This document shows positions 1 through 4,298 of a stretch of DNA of 10,203 bases, piece by piece. A program made the position numbers and the translations under genes. The stretch covers positions 1-10,203 of the forward strand of contig SVLA01000071.1 in assembly GCA_015068175.1 (NCBI GenBank), given 5' to 3'. The DNA comes from Oscillospiraceae bacterium (GTDB lineage Bacteria; Bacillota_A; Clostridia; Oscillospirales; Oscillospiraceae). The notes below the pieces were generated by a model. It saw only the letters and a program-made list of their open reading frames with translations. It had not been told where the DNA came from and made no database searches. Each line of letters opens with the position of its first letter. Position 1 is the stretch's first letter.

Positions 1-1122
1 GTCCGCCAGCATCCAGCCGATCAAGGCCAGGGCCGCAATGGTCATGACCACCGGCACGAAGATCCCGGCGATCTTATCCGCCATCCGGGCAATGGGGGCC
101 TTGGAGCCGCCGGCTTCCTCCACCATGCGGATGACCTGCTGCAAGGTGGTGTCCTCCCCCACCTTCTCCGCCCGGAATTTGAAATATCCTGATGTATTGA
201 CCGTGGCGGCGGCCACGGCGCTGCCCGGTTCCACGTCCACCGGCACACTTTCGCCTGTGAGGGCGCTTTCATCCACACTGCCCCGGCCTTCCACCACGGT
301 GCCGTCCACGGGGATCCGTACGCCGGCGCGGATCACTACGATGTCCCCCACCCGGACCCGGTCCGAGGGAACGGTGACTTCCACCCCATCCCGCAGGACC
401 ACGGCGGTCTCCGGCCGCAGGTCCATCAGCGCCCGGATGGCATCGCCGGTCTTGCCCTTGGCACGGGTCTCCAGGAATTTGCCCAGGGTGATGAGGGTCA
501 GGATCATGGCGGCAGATTCAAAATAGAGATTTTCCCGGTAAAAATCCACCGTGGCCCAGTCGCCGTGGCCCATGGCCCAGGCCATCCGCAACAGCGCGCC
601 GATGCCATAGATCAGGGAGGCACCGGATCCCACGGCAATGAGGGAATCCATATTGGGCGCGCGGTGCCACAGGGCCTTCAGCCCCCGGGTGTAATAGACC
701 CGGTTCAGGACCACGGCAGGCAGCGTCAGCAAAAACTGCAGCAGCGCCGCCACCAGGGCATTTTCCCGGCCATGGTACCAATGGGGCACCGGCAGACCCA
801 CCATGTGGCCCATGGTAAAATACATGAGGATCACCAGGAAGATGGCGGAACCGATGATCCGCTTTTTCATTTCTTTCAAGCCGTTATCCGTGGGAGCAGG
901 TGTCTCCTGCTTCCGGCCGGCGACGCTTGCGCCATAGCCCGCGGCAGTAACGGCGGCGATGATGGGGTCACAGACCTCCTCCGAGGCTGCTTCCACCGTC
1001 ATGGTGCCGCCCATGAGATTCACTTCCGCGTTTTCCACGCCTTCCACGGCCCGGGTCACTTTCTCCACACGGGCGGAGCAGGCGGCGCAGGTCATGCCGG
1101 TGACCGTAAATTTCAGCTTCAT
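1..1122 (-). CDS. copA: Copper-type P1B heavy-metal translocating ATPase, N-terminal part (partial, runs off the left edge)
   Basis: The product probably uses ATP to pump copper(I) out across the cytoplasmic membrane. The first 374 residues are visible. An N-terminal heavy-metal-associated domain has the GMTCAAC metal-binding motif (Cys12, Cys15). Hydrophobic helices follow at about 89-106, 122-142, 158-176 and 199-217, with another at about 355-371. The actuator domain carries DESALTGES at 284-292, including the TGE dephosphorylation motif. The MYFTMGHMVGLP stretch and NMDSLIAVG resemble copper ATPases rather than cadmium or zinc pumps. The CPC metal site, DKTG phosphorylation loop and nucleotide-binding domain lie beyond the window, so metal choice is inferred. 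The ATG start follows AAAGGAGG (complement of 1128-1135) by five bases. The gene diverges from the HxlR regulator and shares a 142-base promoter region with it. Family assignment is secure; copper specificity is likely. Confidence 0.9.
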   Translation of the reverse strand, partial: MKLKFTVTGMTCAACSARVEKVTRAVEGVENAEVNLMGGTMTVEAASEEVCDPIIAAVTAAGYGASVAGRKQETPAPTDNGLKEMKKRIIGSAIFLVILMYFTMGHMVGLPVPHWYHGRENALVAALLQFLLTLPAVVLNRVYYTRGLKALWHRAPNMDSLIAVGSGASLIYGIGALLRMAWAMGHGDWATVDFYRENLYFESAAMILTLITLGKFLETRAKGKTGDAIRALMDLRPETAVVLRDGVEVTVPSDRVRVGDIVVIRAGVRIPVDGTVVEGRGSVDESALTGESVPVDVEPGSAVAAATVNTSGYFKFRAEKVGEDTTLQQVIRMVEEAGGSKAPIARMADKIAGIFVPVVMTIAALALIGWMLAD

Positions 1123-1155
1123 AAGTTCCTCCTTTGGACGCAAAGTAAGGTGAGA

Positions 1156-1184
1156 TTGACATTTTGCTTCTTCTATGCTATCAT
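1156..1184 (+). promoter_or_regulatory. Sigma-A promoter of the hxlR-degV operon
   Basis: TTGACA at 1156-1161 and TATCAT at 1179-1184 are separated by 17 bases, and TGC directly precedes the -10, giving an extended -10 element. This is a near-consensus vegetative promoter pointing at the HxlR gene. Transcription would start near 1191, leaving a leader of about 75 bases that includes the palindrome at 1214-1231. Its -10 overlaps the predicted -10 of the opposing copA promoter by two bases. Confidence 0.75.
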
Positions 1185-1211
1185 TCTAGCAAGGCAATAC
1201 CAAAAAAACAA
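1183..1211 (-). promoter_or_regulatory. Predicted sigma-A promoter of the copper ATPase gene
   Basis: Read on the minus strand, TTGTTT (complement of 1206-1211) and TAGAAT (complement of 1183-1188) are 17 bases apart. Transcription would begin near 1176, giving a leader of about 54 bases before the ATPase start. The -35 is weaker than that of the opposing promoter, as expected for a promoter that needs activation or derepression. The assignment rests on sequence match alone. Confidence 0.5.
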
Positions 1212-1213
1212 GT

Positions 1214-1231
1214 ATGCACAAAATAGTGCAT
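1214..1231. promoter_or_regulatory. Palindrome, candidate operator between copA and hxlR
   Basis: ATGCAC and GTGCAT form a perfect six-base inverted repeat around a six-base AT-only spacer (18 bases in total). It lies just upstream of the predicted copA -35 and within the hxlR leader, so a protein bound here could touch both transcription units. A second, imperfect inverted repeat follows at 1233-1250 (GGTACC, six bases, GATACC). HxlR-family proteins bind palindromes as dimers and often control their own gene, so HxlR is the obvious candidate ligand, but this is inference. I see no CopY-type TACAnnTGTA box here. Confidence 0.45.
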
Positions 1232-1264
1232 TGGTACCCTAAAAGATACCTAAGGAGGCGGCTG

Positions 1265-1633
1265 ATGAATAAGACCAACGCCTGCCCGGTGGCAGCCACC
1301 CTGGAGCTGATCGGTGGAAAGTATAAGGCCCTGATCCTCTGGAATCTGTCCCAGGGCACTTTGCGCTACTCCGATCTGCGTAAGCGGATCACCGGCGCCA
1401 CCGCAAAAATGCTGACCCAGCAGCTCCGGGAGCTGGAACAGGATCAACTGATCCACCGGGAAGCCTACCCCGTGATCCCGCCCCGGGTGGAATACTCCCT
1501 GACCCCTCTGGGTCAGAGCCTGCTGCCCCTGCTGGTGGCCATGCGGGATTGGGGCGCCAACTATCTCAAATCGAAAAATTTGGAATCCTGCTGTTTTATG
1601 ATGGCCACGGATCCCACGACCTCAACCAATTAA
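1265..1633 (+). CDS. HxlR/DUF24-family winged-helix transcriptional regulator
   Basis: This 122-residue protein is a DNA-binding regulator of the HxlR (DUF24) branch of MarR-like factors. The winged helix-turn-helix spans about residues 10-95. Family landmarks are ACPV near the N terminus, LELIGGKYKALILW, RYSDLRKRI, the recognition-helix region KMLTQQLRELEQDQLI and VEYSLTPLGQSLLPLL. Cys7 sits where YodB, CatR and HypR carry their thiol-sensing cysteine, so response to electrophiles or redox stress is plausible. Two more cysteines, 109 and 110, lie in the tail. The ATG at 1265 is preferred over an in-frame ATG at 1214 because AAGGAGG at 1252-1258 precedes it by six bases and the family starts close to the CPV motif. 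It is followed after 12 bases by degV, whose ribosome site overlaps this stop codon, so the two are co-transcribed. Its effector and targets are unknown. Confidence 0.9.
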   Translation: MNKTNACPVAATLELIGGKYKALILWNLSQGTLRYSDLRKRITGATAKMLTQQLRELEQDQLIHREAYPVIPPRVEYSLTPLGQSLLPLLVAMRDWGANYLKSKNLESCCFMMATDPTTSTN

Positions 1634-1645
1634 GGAGAAAGATGT

Positions 1646-2491
1646 ATGCGAATCAAGATCACTTCCGACTCGACCTGCGACCTGTCCCCCGCCATTGTGG
1701 ACCAGTATAACATCAGCATCGTCCCCCTGACCGTGATCAAGGACGGCCGGGAGTTCAAGGACAATGTGACCATCACCCCGGCTGAGATCTTTGCCCATGT
1801 GGCCGGCGGCGGCGCTCTGTGCTCCACCACCGCCGTGAGTATCGGCGAATATCAGGAGTTCTTCGCCCCTCTGGCGGCGGAATATGACGGTGTTCTGCAC
1901 ATCAACATCAGCGCCGAATTCTCCTCCACCCATCAGAATGCCTGCCTGGCGGCTTCTGAATTTGACAATGTGGTGGCTGTGGACTCCCGGAATCTGTCCA
2001 CCGGCCAGGGTCTGGTGGTGCTGAAAGCCTGCAGGCTGGCGGAAACCGCCGAATCCCTGGAACTGCTCAAGGCAGATCTGGAAGCATTCACCGACAAGGT
2101 GGAAGCCAGCTTCGTGGTGGATAAGCTGGAATATCTGGTCAAGGGCGGCCGTTGCTCCTCCGCCGCGGCCCTGGGCGCCAATCTGCTGAACCTGAAGCCC
2201 TGCATCGACGTCAAGGACGGCAAGATGGGCGTCAGCAAGAAGTACCGCGGCAAGTATGACAAGTGCCTGGTTTCCTATGTGAAGGAGCGGTTGGAAGGCC
2301 GGGAGGACCTGGATACTTCCATGCCCATTTTCATCACCCAGACCAAGGTGTCCGACGAGTGCTACGCAGGCGTTCGGGAAGCCGTTATGGCGCAGGGTCT
2401 GTTCGACACCGTGTACGAGACCGTGGCCGGCTGTACCGTGTCCTGCCATTGCGGCCCCGGCACATTGGGTATTCTGTTCGTGCGGAAGTAA
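1646..2491 (+). CDS. DegV family fatty-acid-binding protein
   Basis: At 281 residues this is a full-length DegV protein, a two-domain cytosolic carrier. In Firmicutes, FakB members of this family present a fatty acid to the kinase FakA. Landmarks in order are SDSTCDL (7-13), the STT loop (60-62) expected to hold the lipid carboxylate, INISAEFSST (87-95), DSRNLSTGQG (113-122), KGGRC (166-170) and the C-terminal HCGPGTLG (268-275). The start ATG at 1646 follows AAGGAGA (1632-1638), which overlaps the hxlR stop. An out-of-frame ATG at 1642 is not used. No FakA-type kinase gene is present in the window, so if this is a FakB its kinase is encoded elsewhere. The family is certain; which lipid is bound, and why it is paired with an HxlR regulator, cannot be read from the sequence. 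Confidence 0.93.
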   Translation: MRIKITSDSTCDLSPAIVDQYNISIVPLTVIKDGREFKDNVTITPAEIFAHVAGGGALCSTTAVSIGEYQEFFAPLAAEYDGVLHINISAEFSSTHQNACLAASEFDNVVAVDSRNLSTGQGLVVLKACRLAETAESLELLKADLEAFTDKVEASFVVDKLEYLVKGGRCSSAAALGANLLNLKPCIDVKDGKMGVSKKYRGKYDKCLVSYVKERLEGREDLDTSMPIFITQTKVSDECYAGVREAVMAQGLFDTVYETVAGCTVSCHCGPGTLGILFVRK

Positions 2492-2504
2492 AAGCAAAAT
2501 GTGG

Positions 2505-2538
2505 ACGCCCATAGGCTTCGGCCTATGGGCGTTTTCTT
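2505..2538 (+). terminator. Rho-independent terminator of hxlR-degV
   Basis: A perfect 12-base-pair stem (2505-2516 with 2521-2532) closed by a TTCG tetraloop is followed by a run of T broken by one C. It begins 13 bases after the degV stop. Read on the minus strand the same stem is followed by a weaker T-rich stretch, so it may also stop transcripts from the convergent membrane-protein gene. Confidence 0.9.
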
Positions 2539-2556
2539 GTGCGGGATTTTCATGCT

Positions 2557-2640
2557 ATTGTAGGGCGCCGGCTTTCTCCCGCCGCGCGGCCGCAGGCCGC
2601 CGCAGCCCCCCTCAAAGAGGGAGGCAAGGGGGGGCGGGGG
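2557..2640. repeat. GC-rich intergenic hairpin element, probable dispersed repeat
   Basis: Between the degV terminator and the end of the minus-strand gene lies a strongly structured G/C-rich block. It holds a perfect hairpin GCGGCC-GCA-GGCCGC (2586-2600) and a second one, GCCCCCCTC-AAA-GAGGGAGGC (2605-2625), with one mismatched pair. A G-run of seven and one of five follow (2628-2640). No coding signal is visible. The composition and the CCTC-AAA-GAGG core remind me of short repeats scattered in Oscillospirales genomes, but only one copy is present here, so repeat status is inferred. It may serve as a 3' end structure for the minus-strand gene, though it lacks a T tract in that direction. 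Confidence 0.45.
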
Positions 2641-3186
2641 TCACTTCTTCAGGGCTTTGCGGAGGGTGGGGGCCATCAGGACAGCCATGCCGCCGCCGAT
2701 GAGGGCGGTGATGAGCTGGGGCCAGGAGAACTGGGCCGACAGCGCAGCCGATGCCTTCGCCGGAATGGTGCCGCCGCTGACCAGCATGGGCACGAGAAAT
2801 TGGACCATGACCAGATACAGCGTGGCGAACTTGGCCGCCGCGGCCGCCAGCCATCCCAGCGCCCGGCGCCACAGAGGCACCGCGCCGCTCCGGATCACCA
2901 GGGCCAAGACCAGCACCAGCACCAGATTGCCTGCGGCAATGCCGGGCAGGAGCTGGATGAACTTGGGGCCGATGCCAAACAAAAACGCCAGAAAGGGGGA
3001 GGTCAGGGCCACCGCCGCGCCGCCCCAAAGGCCCACCACCAGGGCGGTGACCCCCAGGATCAAATTCACACAGGAGCCGGTGACGAACTGATTGCCCAGA
3101 CCGGCAGTAACACCCTGGACCGCCACCAACAGCGCCAGCATCAGGGCCGTCTGGGTCAGCCAAAGGATCTTGGAATGGTTTTTCAT
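2641..3186 (-). CDS. Small six-helix membrane protein, resembles an ECF transporter S component
   Basis: The 181-residue product is almost wholly hydrophobic. Likely helices fall at about 8-28, 38-56, 58-74, 84-99, 112-134 and 155-173, and the C terminus is basic (RKALKK). Size, helix count and the small-residue-rich first helix (LTQTALMLALLVAVQGVTAGL) fit substrate-binding S subunits of energy-coupling factor vitamin transporters, which share one energising module encoded elsewhere. I do not recognise a substrate-specific group such as BioY, ThiT or RibU, and no riboswitch is visible upstream to suggest a vitamin. The ATG at 3186 was chosen because GAGGTG precedes it by five bases; a longer frame starting at 3243 would add 19 hydrophilic residues and cross the promoter. 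No ECF ATPase or T-subunit gene is adjacent. The membrane assignment is secure, the transporter class moderate. Confidence 0.7.
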   Translation of the reverse strand: MKNHSKILWLTQTALMLALLVAVQGVTAGLGNQFVTGSCVNLILGVTALVVGLWGGAAVALTSPFLAFLFGIGPKFIQLLPGIAAGNLVLVLVLALVIRSGAVPLWRRALGWLAAAAAKFATLYLVMVQFLVPMLVSGGTIPAKASAALSAQFSWPQLITALIGGGMAVLMAPTLRKALKK

Positions 3187-3213
3187 AGGAACACCTCTTT
3201 TACATGATTTCGG

Positions 3214-3219
3214 ATTATA
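3214..3219 (-). promoter_or_regulatory. Extended -10 promoter of the membrane protein gene
   Basis: On the minus strand a consensus TATAAT (complement of 3214-3219) is preceded by TGC, an extended -10. No good -35 stands at 17 bases (TGGAAT is the best match), which is usual for extended -10 promoters. It lies 27 bases before the chosen start codon, so the leader is very short and too small for a riboswitch. Confidence 0.6.
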
Positions 3220-3253
3220 GCACATCCGGCACCGCAATTCCATAGGATTTTTC

Positions 3254-3281
3254 TTGCGAACGGAGAAAAATGTGGTATAAT
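3254..3281 (+). promoter_or_regulatory. Sigma-A promoter of the radical SAM gene
   Basis: TTGCGA (3254-3259) and consensus TATAAT (3276-3281) are separated by 16 bases, with TGG forming an extended -10. Transcription would start near 3288, about 20 bases before the ATG. The gene therefore has its own promoter, back to back with that of the membrane protein gene. Confidence 0.75.
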
Positions 3282-3308
3282 GGCGGCATTGAAGGAAGGA
3301 GGCCGGTT

Positions 3309-4148
3309 ATGAAACACTTTCGAAAGATCTATCTGGAGATCTCCAATATATGCAACCTCAACTGCAGTTTCTGCCCCGGTACCCGGCGGTCCAAGCGATG
3401 GATGACCACCGCAGAGATGGCGCAATTGCTGCCCAAGCTCCGCGATTGGACGGATCATCTGTATTTTCACCTGATGGGCGAACCGCTGCTCCATCCCCAC
3501 CTGGAGGAATTTCTGCAGATGGCCGGCGATGCCGGTCTGAAAGTGATCCTGACCACCAACGGTACCCTGCTTCCCAAGCGGCAGGAATTGCTCCTGAAGT
3601 CCCCTGCCCTGCACAAGATCAACATTTCCCTCCACGCCTTTGAAGCCAACGATCCGGACGTGCCCTTCGAGACCTATCTGCGCGGATGCATGGCATTCGG
3701 TCAGGCCGCCCAGGGCGCCAAGCTGGTGACCTACCGACTGTGGAACGACGGGGGTCTGGATGAGAAAAACGGCGCCATTTTGGACACTCTGCATCAGCAT
3801 TTCCCCGGCCAGTGGGTCCGGGAACGGCGGGGCATCCGCATGGGCCAGCGGGTATATCTGGAGCATGGGGAGAAATTTGATTGGCCCGACCTGAGCGCCG
3901 CCGACGGGGGCCGGCGGGTATTCTGCTACGGGTTGCGGGATCAGATCGGCGTACTGGCGGACGGCACCGTGGTCCCCTGCTGTCTGGATCACGAAGGGGA
4001 CCTGGCTCTTGGCAATCTGTATCAGCAGGAACTGAAGGATATTTTGGACAGTCCCCGGGCCAAGGCCATCTACGACGGTTTTTCCCGGGGCGAGGCGGCG
4101 GAGGAACTGTGCCGCAAGTGCGGTTACGCCCGCAGATTTCAAAAGTAA
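3309..4148 (+). CDS. Radical SAM protein with SPASM-like C-terminal cysteines
   Basis: The 279-residue enzyme belongs to the radical SAM superfamily, which splits S-adenosylmethionine with a 4Fe-4S cluster to make a radical. The cluster motif CX3CX2C is at Cys15, Cys19 and Cys22. HLMGEPLLHP (54-63) stands for the SAM-binding GGEP motif, with Met in place of the first Gly. TTNGT (82-86) and the strand KINISLHA (103-110) follow the partial barrel pattern. The C-terminal region adds Cys206, Cys224, Cys225, Cys268 and Cys271, including PCCLDHEGDLALGN and CRKC, which suggests an auxiliary Fe-S cluster of SPASM/twitch type. The start at 3309 follows AAGGAGG (3296-3302) by six bases and places the motif close to the N terminus, as usual. 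Many SPASM enzymes modify peptides or activate sulfatases, but no precursor peptide or sulfatase gene is next to it. The substrate is unknown. Confidence 0.88.
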   Translation: MKHFRKIYLEISNICNLNCSFCPGTRRSKRWMTTAEMAQLLPKLRDWTDHLYFHLMGEPLLHPHLEEFLQMAGDAGLKVILTTNGTLLPKRQELLLKSPALHKINISLHAFEANDPDVPFETYLRGCMAFGQAAQGAKLVTYRLWNDGGLDEKNGAILDTLHQHFPGQWVRERRGIRMGQRVYLEHGEKFDWPDLSAADGGRRVFCYGLRDQIGVLADGTVVPCCLDHEGDLALGNLYQQELKDILDSPRAKAIYDGFSRGEAAEELCRKCGYARRFQK

Positions 4149-4159
4149 TCCTATACGGC

Positions 4160-4193
4160 AAGGGATGCGCGCTGCGCGTCCCTTTTTTCTTTT
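4160..4193 (+). terminator. Rho-independent terminator of the radical SAM gene
   Basis: GGGATGCGC (4162-4170) pairs with GCGCGTCCC (4174-4182) around a three-base loop, with one G-U pair, and the flanking A residues extend the stem into the T tract. The T run at 4183-4193 is broken by a single C. It starts 11 bases after the stop codon and separates this gene from adhE. Confidence 0.9.
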
Positions 4194-4217
4194 CCCGGAA
4201 TAAACTGAAAATAAGGG

Positions 4218-4245
4218 TTGACATTTCGAAATTCGATGCTATTAT
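4218..4245 (+). promoter_or_regulatory. Sigma-A promoter of adhE
   Basis: A consensus TTGACA (4218-4223) is 16 bases from TATTAT (4240-4245), which carries an extended TGC in front. Transcription would begin near 4252, about 47 bases before the ATG. The strength of the match agrees with high expression of a fermentative enzyme. The surrounding DNA is much more AT-rich than the coding regions. Confidence 0.75.
4223..4232. promoter_or_regulatory. Ten-base palindrome in the adhE promoter spacer, candidate operator
   Basis: ATTTCGAAAT is a perfect palindrome overlapping the last base of the -35 and filling part of the spacer, where a bound repressor would block polymerase. It does not match the Rex consensus (TTGTGA-like half sites around an AT spacer), the usual NADH sensor for adhE. 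Short AT-rich palindromes arise by chance, so this is tentative. Confidence 0.3.
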
Positions 4246-4256
4246 ATTGATAGTAA

Positions 4257-4280
4257 TTTATCGGTATGCATTTATCGATA
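4257..4280. repeat. Short direct and inverted repeats in the adhE leader
   Basis: TTTATCG occurs at 4257-4263 and again at 4271-4277, a 14-base period, and TATCG (4259-4263) is also inverted as CGATA (4276-4280). The block lies just after the predicted transcription start and just before the ribosome site AAAGGAAG (4284-4291). It could be a regulator site or a weak leader structure; nothing more can be said. Confidence 0.3.
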
Positions 4281-4298
4281 CAGAAAGGAAGAATAATT

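Noticed and set aside
565..1242. A 225-residue open frame on the plus strand across the copA region
   Set aside because: It is antisense to the copper ATPase, whose HMA and TGES motifs prove the minus-strand frame.
1622..2512. A 296-residue open frame on the minus strand
   Set aside because: It is antisense to degV and is a by-product of codon bias; no family features are seen.
3183..4142. A 319-residue open frame on the minus strand
   Set aside because: It is antisense to the radical SAM gene, whose CX3CX2C motif fixes the true reading frame.
4149..4298. A Rex operator or a riboswitch upstream of adhE
   Set aside because: No inverted repeat with Rex-type half sites is present, and the predicted leader of about 47 bases is too short for a riboswitch.
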